From a virus, in the IMG/VR virus record IMGVR_UViG_3300047457_000458, positions 1 to 44,496 of that record: DNA of 44,496 nucleotides; one strand, given 5' to 3'. How positions within the stretch are numbered: the first letter of the stretch is position 1; every line of letters begins with the position of its first letter. Of this stretch, positions 1 through 8,682 are shown one piece after another. The position numbers were made by a program, and so were the translations under genes. Below the pieces are notes generated by a model that saw only the letters and a list, made by a program, of their open reading frames with translations, did no database searches and had not been told where the DNA came from.

Positions 1-154
1 ATACTATGTGGGAAAGCTTCGTAGCCGGGCCGTTTCTAGCGCCAGAACAGGCAGTTAGCTTCCTATTCCAGCGTTTACTGGCAAAATATCTATAGAATAC
101 TCCTATAAATGCTTTAAGTGTCTGAAACGCCTGAAAAGCCAGATTTAGGAATTT
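1..154. other. Non-coding region upstream of terminase (possible packaging site)
   Basis: No gene is supported here. The stretch is AT-rich just before the terminase small subunit and holds the 10-bp word TATCTATAGA at 87-96, which recurs at 44486-44495 at the other end of the window. If the window is a circularised or permuted phage genome, these two ends adjoin and form the expected place for a cos/pac site bound by the terminase small subunit. The position is the main evidence; no cohesive end can be seen directly. Confidence 0.35.
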
Positions 155-718
155 ATGCCTGACGAAGTGTTCAAACTCGGAACTGGCGAGCTTGCCACAT
201 GGCTTGGCGTAACGCCGCGCTGGGTGAATGAGCTAGTCCGAAAGGGCGATTTGCCCAGGCCTTTGTCTGGCGGGTTTAACGCCAAGGCGGCGGTTCAGGC
301 TTATTGCAAGTTTCTGCGGGATAGGTCTGTCGGAAACAACTCTGGCGCTGGAGACAGCGACCACAAGATGCGGCTTATCAAGGCTAGGGCTGACCTAGCC
401 GAGATGGAGGCCGCCCAACTTTCCGGGCAGCTTATCCGATCGGACCTAGCCGAAAAGGTCTGGTCAGAGGCGTCTGCTCGCGTCCGGCAAAGGATGCTTT
501 CAGTCGCACCGAAGGCTGCTCCGGTTGTCGCTGTCGAGACATCGGCTGAAGTCTGTCACGAAGCCATCGAAGCTTTCGTCAATGAGGCATTAGCAGAACT
601 TGCAGGAACAAGTCTTCAAGTGTCCGAGTCCGCTGCTGAAGGCGACGAGGGCGCTATTCAAGACACTGGCACCGCCGCCGAAGCTGACGATATCGCAATG
701 GGCGGATCAGAGCCGTAG
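155..718 (+). CDS. Terminase small subunit (Nu1-like DNA-packaging protein)
   Basis: Recognises the packaging site on phage DNA and recruits the large subunit. The N-terminus (about residues 8-38) is a winged helix-turn-helix of the Nu1/MerR-like kind with the core WLGVTPRWVNELVRKG. It is followed by a charged helical segment (about 70-100, rich in K/R/E) typical of oligomerisation, and an acidic, low-complexity C-terminus. The length of 187 aa fits the family. It lies directly upstream of and overlaps the large subunit by 119 nt, the standard gene order. The family assignment rests on the HTH and context; the C-terminus is not recognisable. Confidence 0.88.
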   Translation: MPDEVFKLGTGELATWLGVTPRWVNELVRKGDLPRPLSGGFNAKAAVQAYCKFLRDRSVGNNSGAGDSDHKMRLIKARADLAEMEAAQLSGQLIRSDLAEKVWSEASARVRQRMLSVAPKAAPVVAVETSAEVCHEAIEAFVNEALAELAGTSLQVSESAAEGDEGAIQDTGTAAEADDIAMGGSEP

Positions 719-3608
719 ACTATCAAGCGAGGCATCCGCTGAACCTGGCCGTTGGATAACCAGCCGGGCCGAGTATCAGCGCGGGATCATGGACGCGCTT
801 AGCGAACCTGGTGTAGATAGAATAGTGCTTATGACTTCTGCCCAGATAGGCAAAGCGCTATCTCTGGATACGCCTTTACCGACGCCAGATGGTTGGACAA
901 CCATGGGTGCGGTTAAGGTTGGCGACACACTGTTTGACGAGAACGGTTTTCCCTGCCGGGTTACGGCGGTTTCGCCTGTTCAGGAAAATAGAGATTGCTA
1001 CCGAGTCGTCTTTGGTGACGGCTCAGAAATTGTCGCTGATGCAGACCACCGCTGGTATGTAGAGCCATCAGTTGGTCGGCGTGGCGGGCCAGCGGTAATG
1101 ACTACCGCTGAAATATTGGCCGATTTACATACGCAGATTGGCAGCGGGCGTGTCAGGAATAACTGGTCTGTCCCAGTCTCGGATGGCTTGGACCTTCCAG
1201 AACGCAACTTGCCTATCGACCCATACTTTTTAGGGTTGTGGCTCGGTGACGGACATTCTGCTTCGGCCATCATCACAGCCGGTGATGAAGACAAGGGATT
1301 TGTCTGCCAAGAGCTAGAACGTCTCGGATATGTCGTTGACGCGAAGCGCGACAGAACCGCATGGAGACTGCTGGTAGATCCGCGCGAGAGTGACGGGTCG
1401 CATTGCCGTGGATATGAGACAGCTTCCGAATACAACCTTGCGCTCTACCATAACCGCAAGCACGGAACGCCTTTCAAGGAAGTCCCCGAAAAGCGAATAA
1501 CCATGTTTTCCCGCCTAGCTTCGGCGGGACTGCTAAAAAATAAGCATGTTCCAGTCGAATATCTGCGTTGTTCATTCAAACAAAGGCTGTCTCTCCTTCA
1601 GGGATTGATGGACAGCGACGGGTACGCCAGCCCGGCTGGACACTGTGAATTCTGCTCGACCGATAAGGGTCTTGCGGACTCAGTTTTTGAGCTTTCGGCT
1701 TCTTTAGGCTTCAAGCCGACAATGAGGGAAGCAGACGCCACAATCTACGGTCGTGTCGTTAGCGTTAAATACCGCGTTCAGTTTAAGGCATATTCTGAAC
1801 AGGCCCCGTTCCGCCTTCCTAGAAAGTTGGCGCGGCTGAGCAGCGAGAATAAGCCAGGCGCAAGGTCATCAGAGACAAAGCGGAGATTTATTAAGGCAAT
1901 CGAAAAGGTTGCCAGCGTTCCAGTGAAATGCGTGGCGATTGACAGTCCTAGCCATCTTTATCTGGCTGGCCGGTCAATGATACCGACGCACAACACGGAA
2001 ATACTAAACAACATCATCGGCTTCCATATTTCGCAAGACCCGGCTCCGATCCTGGTTTTGCAGCCGACGCTTGAGATGGCAGAGACTTGGAGCAAGGACC
2101 GCCTTAGCCCGATGTTGCGGGATACGCCTTGCTTAAAGGACAAGGTTGCCGATGCCCGTTCAAGGGATAGCGGCAATACGTTACTGCACAAGAAGTTCTT
2201 GGGCGGGCATGTTACGGCGGTCGGTGCCAACTCAGCGGCTGGTCTAGCGTCTAGGCCAATCCGCGTCGTAATGGCCGATGAGGTTGACAGATATCCGGTT
2301 TCAGCCGGTGCTGAAGGCGATCCGTTAAGTCTGGCTATCAAGCGCACGACGACGTTCTTCAATCGCCGCATCGTCATGTGTTCGACGCCGACGGTAAAGG
2401 GCATTAGCCGTATTGAGGCTGAGTTTGAGAAGTCGGACAAGAGACGATATTTCGTTGCCTGCCCGCATTGCCAGCATGAGCAGCACCTAGTCTGGTGTCA
2501 GGTGAGGTGGCCGGAAGGTCGCCCGCACGAAGCGCTTTACCATTGCGAAGAATGCGGCGCTGGATGGTCTGACGCTGAGCGTCGGGCGGCGATTAGGTGG
2601 GGCCAATGGCGATCAACGGCTGATAAGTCGTCTGTCGTCGGCTTTCACATAAACGAGCTATATAGCCCTTGGTCAACTGTCGCTGATGTGGCGCAGGCAT
2701 TCATGGAAGCCAAGCGCTCCCATGAGACGATCAAGACTTGGGTAAACACTTCCCTTGGAGAGACTTGGGAAGAAGACGCAGACGGAATAGACGCCAACTC
2801 TCTGGCTACTCGGCTGGAAGATTGGGGCGACACGGTTCCGCAAGGCGTCTTGATGATAACCGCCGGAATAGACGTCCAAGACGACCGCCTGCATCTGGAA
2901 AAGATTGGTTGGGGCGTAGGAGAGGAAAGCTGGTCACTCGATTACCGAGTGTTCTATGGCGACCCGTCCTCACCGCAAATCTGGAAAGAATTAACCGAAT
3001 ATCTGTCAACGCCGACTGTGCGCGAGGACGGGGTAGAACTTGATGTTCGCCTGACCTGTATCGACTCAGGCGGTCATCATACCCAGACGGTTTACAAATA
3101 CGCCAGAACGGCTCGCTTGCTCGGTGTCCGCGCCATCAAGGGCGTTCTGGAAGGGCCAGTCTTCAAGATATCGAAGAACATGACGTCGGCAAAGAACCGG
3201 CTTCACCTCGTTGGCACGAAAGCCGCGAAGGATTTGATTTACGCCCGGTTGAAGACAGAGGAACAAGGGCCTGGTTACTGCCACTTTCCGAAGAACCGGG
3301 ACCGCTCATTCTTCGATGAACTGACGGCAGAAGTCGTCAAGACGAAATACGTCAAGGGTTTCCCGACACGGGTTTATGAACTCCCGCCGTCAAAGCGGAA
3401 TGAAGCGCTTGACTGCCGGGTTTATGGGTTTGCCGCTCTTCAGATGGTCAAGCCGTCTTGGGGCGAGTTGCTTGGAGCCAATCCGCCGCGTCGTCGGCGT
3501 GAGTTGCCCAAGCCGGAAGTTGAGACGCCACCGCCTGCTGCTGTCGCCAGAAATGCCGAGCAGCGGAAGTCGAGTTGGCTTGATCGACGTAACGGATGGA
3601 TACGCTGA
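600..3608 (+). CDS. Terminase large subunit, GpA type, interrupted by an intein
   Basis: ATP-driven packaging motor and nuclease of the lambda GpA family. The N-terminal extein carries the family signature around residues 25-65 (PPPKLTISQWAD then EASAEPGRW). The Walker A loop SAQIGK/T is split by the intein: residues 80-85 lie before it and T466 after it. Walker B is MADE (D560-E561), and the nuclease domain shows acidic residues at D758 (GIDVQDD) and D822 (CIDSGG). After removal of 380 intein residues the mature protein is 622 aa, a normal GpA size. The start is a TTG at 600 with GAGG 12 nt upstream. It is chosen because the GpA-conserved N-terminus begins soon after it, which forces a 119-nt overlap with terS. 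Confidence 0.93.
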   Translation: MQEQVFKCPSPLLKATRALFKTLAPPPKLTISQWADQSRRLSSEASAEPGRWITSRAEYQRGIMDALSEPGVDRIVLMTSAQIGKALSLDTPLPTPDGWTTMGAVKVGDTLFDENGFPCRVTAVSPVQENRDCYRVVFGDGSEIVADADHRWYVEPSVGRRGGPAVMTTAEILADLHTQIGSGRVRNNWSVPVSDGLDLPERNLPIDPYFLGLWLGDGHSASAIITAGDEDKGFVCQELERLGYVVDAKRDRTAWRLLVDPRESDGSHCRGYETASEYNLALYHNRKHGTPFKEVPEKRITMFSRLASAGLLKNKHVPVEYLRCSFKQRLSLLQGLMDSDGYASPAGHCEFCSTDKGLADSVFELSASLGFKPTMREADATIYGRVVSVKYRVQFKAYSEQAPFRLPRKLARLSSENKPGARSSETKRRFIKAIEKVASVPVKCVAIDSPSHLYLAGRSMIPTHNTEILNNIIGFHISQDPAPILVLQPTLEMAETWSKDRLSPMLRDTPCLKDKVADARSRDSGNTLLHKKFLGGHVTAVGANSAAGLASRPIRVVMADEVDRYPVSAGAEGDPLSLAIKRTTTFFNRRIVMCSTPTVKGISRIEAEFEKSDKRRYFVACPHCQHEQHLVWCQVRWPEGRPHEALYHCEECGAGWSDAERRAAIRWGQWRSTADKSSVVGFHINELYSPWSTVADVAQAFMEAKRSHETIKTWVNTSLGETWEEDADGIDANSLATRLEDWGDTVPQGVLMITAGIDVQDDRLHLEKIGWGVGEESWSLDYRVFYGDPSSPQIWKELTEYLSTPTVREDGVELDVRLTCIDSGGHHTQTVYKYARTARLLGVRAIKGVLEGPVFKISKNMTSAKNRLHLVGTKAAKDLIYARLKTEEQGPGYCHFPKNRDRSFFDELTAEVVKTKYVKGFPTRVYELPPSKRNEALDCRVYGFAALQMVKPSWGELLGANPPRRRRELPKPEVETPPPAAVARNAEQRKSSWLDRRNGWIR
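855..1994 (+). other. In-frame class 3 (WCT) intein with LAGLIDADG endonuclease, in terL
   Basis: A 380-aa protein intron sits between Lys and Thr of the Walker A motif. Numbering from its first residue, it starts with Ala1 rather than Cys or Ser. Block B has His65 and Trp67 (DHRW), block F has Cys359 (VKCVAIDSPSHLYLA), and it ends with His379-Asn380 followed by extein Thr+1. Trp, Cys and Thr at these places are the WCT signature of class 3 inteins, in which the block F Cys attacks the N-terminal splice junction. A central endonuclease domain has two LAGLIDADG motifs, LGLWLGDG (126-133, D132) and LLQGLMDSDG (247-256, D255), so homing activity may be intact. The boundaries follow from the terminase alignment: removing the segment restores QIGKTE. 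Confidence 0.93.
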
Positions 3609-3817
3609 TGGCATGGACACAAGCCGACGTTGACAAGCTGAAAGCTGCGATGGCGGCTGGCGTGCTTACCGTCAGGACTGGGGACAACTCTGTCACCTAC
3701 CAGTCGCTTAGCGATATGGCTAAGCAAGTTGAGCGTATGCAGAACGAAGTCGACGCAGCCAGTGGCAAGACGGTATCGCGTCGGTCTGTCGCGTCTTATT
3801 CGAGCGGACTTTATTAA
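3608..3817 (+). CDS. Head-tail joining protein, gpW-like
   Basis: Small protein (69 aa) that plugs the portal after packaging and prepares the head for tail attachment. It begins MAWTQADVDKLKAAMAAG, followed by a short beta segment (LTVRTGDNSVTYQSL) and a C-terminal helix, the pattern of the lambda gpW family (68 aa in lambda). The ATG at 3608 overlaps the terL stop by one base (TGATG), which suggests translational coupling; an upstream in-frame ATG at 3596 would add four residues and is less likely. The position between terL and portal is canonical. Confidence 0.85.
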   Translation: MAWTQADVDKLKAAMAAGVLTVRTGDNSVTYQSLSDMAKQVERMQNEVDAASGKTVSRRSVASYSSGLY

Positions 3818-5325
3818 TGTCAAAGAAGGCGAAGAAGGCCAGCGCACAGACACATAAGATGGTGGCTGTCGCTCCGAAAGCCGCTCGCCTGCGTGAAGTC
3901 AGAAACCTTTACGAAGCTGCTGCGGCAGGGAGGCGGACTCAGCATTGGCGGTCGTCGTCTCTGGATGCAAATGCCGAGATTGAGGCCGCAGCCTCCAAGG
4001 TCCGCAACGTCGCACGCGACATGGTGCGGAACAATGCTTTTGCCGCACGAGCAAAGGCTGTTATTACGCATAATACCGTAGGCGCTGGTATCGTGCCAAG
4101 GGTTGAAGGCGTATCGCAGCGGGCGAAAAAGCTCATTCTGTCGCATCTTGAGACGACAGATATTGACGCTGATGGACGGACAAACCTTTACGGTCTTCAG
4201 TCACTCGTCATGGGCGCTGTGGTTGAGAGCGGTGAAGTGCTTATCCGCCGCCGTCTTCGGACGCAGGCTGATGGCTACGCCCTGCCCTATCAGCTCCAGG
4301 TGCTGGAATCGGATTATCTGGATACGTCCCGCGACGGGCCTGTCCAGAATGGCAACTTGATCCAGAACGGTATCGAGTTTGACGCCATCGGACGGCGGGT
4401 TGCATACTGGATTTACCCTAACCATCCCGGCTCCACCCACTGGCCGGTTAACAAAGGCGCTGCGTCGACTCGCGTTGACGCCGCCAACATTCTCCACATC
4501 TACCGTGTCGACCGGCCCGGCCAGATGCGCGGTATGTCTTGGTTCGCGCCTATTGTGCTTCGCCTGCGTGATTTCTGCGATTTCACGGATGCCCAGCTTG
4601 TCCGTCAGAAGATTGCGGCTTGTTTCGCGGCCTTTATCAAGACGGCGGAAGGATACGAAGGCGACGTTGAGAGCGGGCAGAACTACCCGCTTGAAAGCTT
4701 TGAGCCGGGAATGATCGAGCGTCTTCGGCCTGAAGAAGACGTTACCTTCGCCACTCCGCCGACGACGCAGGATTTCGCCAGCTATTCAATGGTGACGCTG
4801 CGGGAAATCGCGGTTGGCCTTGGGATTACTTACGAGACGCTGACGTCTGACCTGACCAGTGTGAACTTTTCTTCTGGCCGAATGGGCTTTCTGGAATTCC
4901 AGCGCAATATCGACGCCTGGCGCTGGTTGATGCTCATGCCGCAGATGATGGATGGCGTGGCCAAGTGGACGAACGAGGCTCTTAGCCTTGCGACGGGCAT
5001 TCGTTCGCAGGCCAAGTTCACCTGGACCCCGCCGCGCCGCGAATACATTGACCCGTCTTCCGAGATTACCGCGTCCATCAACGCCATCCGTGGCGGGTTG
5101 ACGACCCGGTCTGAGGAAGTCCGTAAGCTTGGTATGGACCCGGCGGAAATCGACGCTGAGAACGCCGCCGACAATGCGCGGGCTGATGAGCTTGGACTGA
5201 TTTACGAGAGTGACGCGCGGGTAATGACCGACTCTGGCCAGCTACAGGGCCAGGCGGTTCCTAAGCCTGCCCCGGCACCGGCACCGGCTCCTGCCGCGCC
5301 TGATCCTGCGGCGCAGACGAACTAA
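3817..5325 (+). CDS. Portal protein, lambda gpB family
   Basis: Forms the dodecameric ring at the capsid vertex through which DNA enters and leaves. The N-terminal third shows the lambda-portal signature around residues 50-92 (ARDMVRNNAFAARA then ITHNTVGAGI), and the core contains the LRLRDFCDFTDAQLVRQKIA stem-helix region. At 502 aa it matches the family. The C-terminus is a Pro/Ala-rich tail (about 475-500) that looks disordered. The start overlaps the gpW-like stop by one base (TAATG). Confidence 0.93.
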   Translation: MSKKAKKASAQTHKMVAVAPKAARLREVRNLYEAAAAGRRTQHWRSSSLDANAEIEAAASKVRNVARDMVRNNAFAARAKAVITHNTVGAGIVPRVEGVSQRAKKLILSHLETTDIDADGRTNLYGLQSLVMGAVVESGEVLIRRRLRTQADGYALPYQLQVLESDYLDTSRDGPVQNGNLIQNGIEFDAIGRRVAYWIYPNHPGSTHWPVNKGAASTRVDAANILHIYRVDRPGQMRGMSWFAPIVLRLRDFCDFTDAQLVRQKIAACFAAFIKTAEGYEGDVESGQNYPLESFEPGMIERLRPEEDVTFATPPTTQDFASYSMVTLREIAVGLGITYETLTSDLTSVNFSSGRMGFLEFQRNIDAWRWLMLMPQMMDGVAKWTNEALSLATGIRSQAKFTWTPPRREYIDPSSEITASINAIRGGLTTRSEEVRKLGMDPAEIDAENAADNARADELGLIYESDARVMTDSGQLQGQAVPKPAPAPAPAPAAPDPAAQTN

Positions 5326-5340
5326 CCAAGGACATACACT

Positions 5341-7371
5341 ATGGACGGCACGCGCTCGCTGCTGATTGGCAGCGACCTGATGATCTATGGCGTAATCGAT
5401 GGCTCTGGCTTTGGCGACGAAGTCCGCGCGATTGACGTTGTTACGTCGCTGTCTGCCTACAAAGGCAACAGCATCAATGTCCGCGTGAATTCGCCAGGCG
5501 GCAGCGTCACAGAAGCCATCGCAATCTACAACGCCCTTCGCGCTGATGGCCGCACTGTCACTGTGCAGGTTGATGCCATGGCGGCTTCAGCGGCGTCCGT
5601 CGTTGCGATGGCTGGCGATGAAATCATCATGGCCGAGAATGCTTCGCTCATGATCCACGACCCCTGGAGCGTGGTTGCTGGCGGCTCTAGCGACATGCGC
5701 AAGATGGCCGACGAGATTGACCGGATGCGCGACATCATCGTTGACATCTACGTCAAGCGGTCAGGCCAGAAGCGCGAGGACATCCTCCGCATGATGGCTG
5801 AAGAAACCTTCATGAGCGCAGAGCAGGCCATCTCACTTGGCTTCGCCACTTCGTCTGCCGCGCCGATGAAACTGGCGGCTTGTGCGCCGCTTTCCAAGGA
5901 ACAACTCGCTCGCCTGATCTTCGGTGAGCAAATCAATTCGGCAGAGCAGACCGCTCAGCCGGTAACGGCGGTAACCGCCACAAAGAAGGAGGTTGCTTTG
6001 AGCAACTTTGACCCGGCGGTCGAGTCGCCCGCCATTCTGAACCAGGCTCCCGAGGTTGCGCCCGTCGCGTCCCCGGTCGTTGACACCGATGCGATCCGTA
6101 ACGAGGCCATCAAGGCTGAGCGCGACCGCGTCTCGAAAATCCAGATGGCGGTTCGCAACGCCCGTCTGGAGCCGACCTTTGCTGAAGCGCTTATCGCTGA
6201 CGGCGTCTCTGCGGCTGTCGCCAATGAGCGCATCATCGCCAAGTTCGCGGAAGTGAACGCCCCGGCGACTGGCCCCGAAATCCGCAACATCATCGTCGCG
6301 CAGGACGAAGGCCAGACCCGCAATGATGCGATGGAGGAAGCTCTGTCCATCATGCTCGGCGTCAAGGCTGAGCCGTCCGCTGCCGCCCGTCCGTATATGG
6401 ACTGCGGCATCGTGGACATGGCTGCGGAGCGTATCGGTCATCTTGGCTGTTACAGCACCTTCGCTTCCCGCGAAGCCATCCTGAATGCGGCTTTCCACAC
6501 GACCAGCGATTTCCCGATCACTCTGGAAAATGCGCTGAACAAGTCGCTGGCCGCTCGTTACCAGATGGCCATGCCGACCTATCGCGAGTTCTCCTCGCAG
6601 ATGACCTTCAATGACTTCCGGGCTCATAAGGTTATCCGCGCGGGCGACTTCCCGAATCTTCAGGAAGTTAACGAGCATGGGGAAATCCCGGCTGGCACCT
6701 TCTCGGAAGCGTATGAAAGCGCGACCGTCAAGGCTTATGGCGTTCAGGTTGGCTTCTCCCGTCAGCTTCTCGTCAACGACAACCTCGACGCCATTCAGCA
6801 GGTGCTTTCGAGCCGTGCTGACCGCGTTGCGGCTTTCGAGGACGCGACGTTCTACGCCATGATGCTGGTTTCGTCCGGTGTTGGCCCCACCCTGTCGGAA
6901 ACCAGCCGCGCGGTGTTTAACACCACCGACGACACCAAGGCGAACACGGGTGCGGCGATTGCCGTTGCTACGCTCAGCGAAGCTCGCGCGGCTATGCGTA
7001 AGAAGACATCGCTTGACGGTCTGAAGCTGAATGTGATTCCGCGCATTCTGCTTTGCGGCCCGGCTTACGAGCAGATTGCTATCCAATATACGTCGCAGAA
7101 CTACGTCGGTTCCGAGTCCTCCAAGGTCAATCCTTGGGCTGGCTCGCTCCGCGTTGTCGTCACGCCGTATATCACGGGCAATTATTGGTATCTGCTTGCT
7201 GATCCGGCGGCTGGCTCCAACTTCACTTGGGGTTTGCTGAATGGCTATCAGGCTCCGCGTTTCCGCATGGACGAGCCTTTCGGCCAGCAGGGAATGCGCG
7301 TGTCTCTTGAGCATGACTTCGGCTGCGCTGCTGCGGACTTCCGCTTCGGCTACATGAACGCTGGCGCTTAA
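5341..7371 (+). CDS. ClpP-like prohead protease / scaffold / major capsid fusion protein
   Basis: One 676-aa polypeptide combines the maturation protease and HK97-fold capsid protein. Residues 1-190 are a ClpP/S14-like serine protease: the NSPGGSV oxyanion strand at 50-56, nucleophile Ser83 in MAASAAS, and His106 in MIHDPW. The third residue is probably the acid in AEETFMS. Residues 220-330 look like a charged scaffold (delta) segment containing AIKAERDRVSKIQ. Residues 340-676 are the major capsid protein, with KVNPWAGSLRVVV and GLLNGYQAPRFRMDEPF near the end. An internal ribosome site at 5986-6000 could make scaffold-capsid without protease. A strong hairpin follows the stop. Confidence 0.9.
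   Translation: MDGTRSLLIGSDLMIYGVIDGSGFGDEVRAIDVVTSLSAYKGNSINVRVNSPGGSVTEAIAIYNALRADGRTVTVQVDAMAASAASVVAMAGDEIIMAENASLMIHDPWSVVAGGSSDMRKMADEIDRMRDIIVDIYVKRSGQKREDILRMMAEETFMSAEQAISLGFATSSAAPMKLAACAPLSKEQLARLIFGEQINSAEQTAQPVTAVTATKKEVALSNFDPAVESPAILNQAPEVAPVASPVVDTDAIRNEAIKAERDRVSKIQMAVRNARLEPTFAEALIADGVSAAVANERIIAKFAEVNAPATGPEIRNIIVAQDEGQTRNDAMEEALSIMLGVKAEPSAAARPYMDCGIVDMAAERIGHLGCYSTFASREAILNAAFHTTSDFPITLENALNKSLAARYQMAMPTYREFSSQMTFNDFRAHKVIRAGDFPNLQEVNEHGEIPAGTFSEAYESATVKAYGVQVGFSRQLLVNDNLDAIQQVLSSRADRVAAFEDATFYAMMLVSSGVGPTLSETSRAVFNTTDDTKANTGAAIAVATLSEARAAMRKKTSLDGLKLNVIPRILLCGPAYEQIAIQYTSQNYVGSESSKVNPWAGSLRVVVTPYITGNYWYLLADPAAGSNFTWGLLNGYQAPRFRMDEPFGQQGMRVSLEHDFGCAAADFRFGYMNAGA
5986..6000 (+). 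promoter_or_regulatory. Internal Shine-Dalgarno and in-frame TTG start inside the protease-capsid gene
   Basis: A near-perfect AAGGAGG (5986-5992) lies 5 nt before TTG (5998-6000), in frame with the 676-aa gene at codon 220. Initiation here would give a 457-aa scaffold plus capsid protein without the protease. The placement falls in the linker between the protease and scaffold regions. Lambda uses the same logic for C and Nu3, but here the internal product would include the capsid protein itself. Confidence 0.65.
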
Positions 7372-7391
7372 TAGCGCCAGTTTCCCCTTTT
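7361..7391 (+). terminator. Hairpin at the end of the capsid gene
   Basis: CTGGCGCT (7361-7368), loop TAAT, AGCGCCAG (7373-7380): a perfect 8-bp stem that includes the capsid stop codon, followed by TTTCCCCTTTT. It could act as a partial terminator or as a 3' stabiliser of capsid mRNA. The tail operon continues beyond it, so complete termination is unlikely. Confidence 0.6.
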
Positions 7392-7403
7392 GGAGAAACT
7401 GAC

Positions 7404-7784
7404 ATGAAGAACTTTGTGCAGGATGGTGACGTCCTCACCATGATTGCTCCCTATGACGTCGATTCCGGCGATGGGATGCTCGTTGGCTCGCTTTTCGGTA
7501 TCGCAACGACGGACGGCGCTTCTGGCGCTGAAGTTGAGACGTATATCGGTGAAGGCGTGTTTGATATTGCCAAGGTCAGCGCCCAGGCGTGGACGCAGGG
7601 CCAGTCCATCTATTGGGACAACAGCGCTAAGCTGGTCACGACCACTTCGGGCGGCAATACTTTCGTTGGCTTTGCCACGCGCGTTGAGGCTAACCCGACC
7701 TCTACTGGTCGCGTTCGTCTCATCAGCGGCATTCCGGGTGCGGCTGGCGCGACGGGCGCAACTGGCCCGACCGGCCCGGCTTAA
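7404..7784 (+). CDS. Capsid decoration protein, DUF2190-like, with collagen-like tail
   Basis: A 126-aa beta-rich protein just after the capsid gene. The core resembles the DUF2190 (RecA/RadA-like) capsid cement family: an N-terminal MKNFVQDGDVLTMIAPYDV, a Gly-rich GMLVGSLFGIA turn and the segment WTQGQSIYWD. The last 17 residues are a short collagen-like stretch ([15 protein letters not shown]) absent from usual family members, so the surface of each capsomer may display Gly-x-Thr triplets. GGAG 7 nt before the ATG supports the start. Function is from context and partial family resemblance. Confidence 0.75.
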   Translation: MKNFVQDGDVLTMIAPYDVDSGDGMLVGSLFGIATTDGASGAEVETYIGEGVFDIAKVSAQAWTQGQSIYWDNSAKLVTTTSGGNTFVGFATRVEANPTSTGRVRLISGIPGAAGATGATGPTGPA

Positions 7785-7808
7785 TAGCTAATACGGCGCG
7801 AGGCGGAT

Positions 7809-8159
7809 ATGTCTATCGACTTTGAAGCGCTCTGCCTCGCGCCTATCTATTCCGTCCTGTCCTATACGGCGACTTTCAAATCACCGCTCGACAAGACGCT
7901 GAAGACAATCAATGTGCTGGATGAAACCGCCAGCTTTGAGGCTGGCGATACAGCCATTGTTGCGACGATACGGACGGCGATTGCTGTCCTGGCGTCTGAA
8001 CTTTCGGCTATTAGCCTCTCACCTGAAGACATGCTGAACGTCCGCGTAACCTTCAAGTCGCAGAGCTATGTCGTGAAGGACGTTCAGGAACGGCCCGTCC
8101 CAAATGGGGCTGGTGATTGCCTACTCATTCTGGAAGAAATCGGACATGGCGCAACTTAA
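7809..8159 (+). CDS. Head-tail joining protein, FII-like
   Basis: A 116-aa protein in the place of lambda FII, between the decoration protein and the tail terminator. The C-terminal half (VRVTFKSQSYVVKDVQERP then GDCLLILEE) has the FII-like run of strands ending in a short 'value-strand' motif. It would sit beneath the portal and provide the tail-binding surface. Similarity is by pattern and position, so the assignment is moderate. Confidence 0.6.
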   Translation: MSIDFEALCLAPIYSVLSYTATFKSPLDKTLKTINVLDETASFEAGDTAIVATIRTAIAVLASELSAISLSPEDMLNVRVTFKSQSYVVKDVQERPVPNGAGDCLLILEEIGHGAT

Positions 8160-8604
8160 AGACCGCCGTGAACTGATTTTATCAAGACTGATGGAGATTG
8201 GCGTTGCGCTGCCAGGTATTGAGAGCGCATTTCGCAATAGCGACACAGTCCCCGATAAAGCTCGTCCTGCCTTTCTGCTGTCCGATGGCGATGAGTTCTC
8301 CACCGACGCAGACCGCGCCGCGCAGCTTCAGAAAAGCGGAATTTACCTAACCACCATGACTCCGATGATTACGCTGTTTGCCAGCGGGTCGACGGACACC
8401 ATGGAAAAGACACTGTCAGATATCCGAGTTGAACTGGCTTACGCCGTTTGCTCTGACCTGACGATCAAAGCCCTGACCGGGACAAATGGAAACATTCGTT
8501 ACAACGGTTGCAGGACATCAGACGAATTTGGCAGACGCCTAGAGGGCGAACTGCGCGTGGACTTTGAGTTCACCTACCCGTTCAGGATTGGCGAAACCGT
8601 CTAA
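8146..8604 (+). CDS. Tail terminator protein, gpU-like
   Basis: A 152-aa protein expected to cap the growing tail tube and join it to the head. Order of genes (head-tail joining, terminator, tube) and the mixed alpha/beta sequence with an N-terminal helix (LKDRRELILSRLMEIG) and the C-terminal strand GELRVDFEFTYPF fit gpU/minor tail U proteins. The start is placed at ATG 8146, where GGAAGA lies upstream and the overlap with the previous gene is 14 nt, rather than at the longer GTG/ATG options further upstream. Confidence 0.68.
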   Translation: MAQLKDRRELILSRLMEIGVALPGIESAFRNSDTVPDKARPAFLLSDGDEFSTDADRAAQLQKSGIYLTTMTPMITLFASGSTDTMEKTLSDIRVELAYAVCSDLTIKALTGTNGNIRYNGCRTSDEFGRRLEGELRVDFEFTYPFRIGETV

Positions 8605-8682
8605 TCTTGGTGCCTAAACCGCCCTTCGGCAAGGCGCTCGGCCCGTCGTGATGACGCGCCATTCCCATGATGGAGCCGCCCT

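Noticed and set aside
5833-7314. Long minus-strand open frame of 493 codons opposite the capsid gene
   Set aside because: It is antisense to a clearly coding capsid protein, has no matching family features, and is explained by the codon bias of the plus strand.
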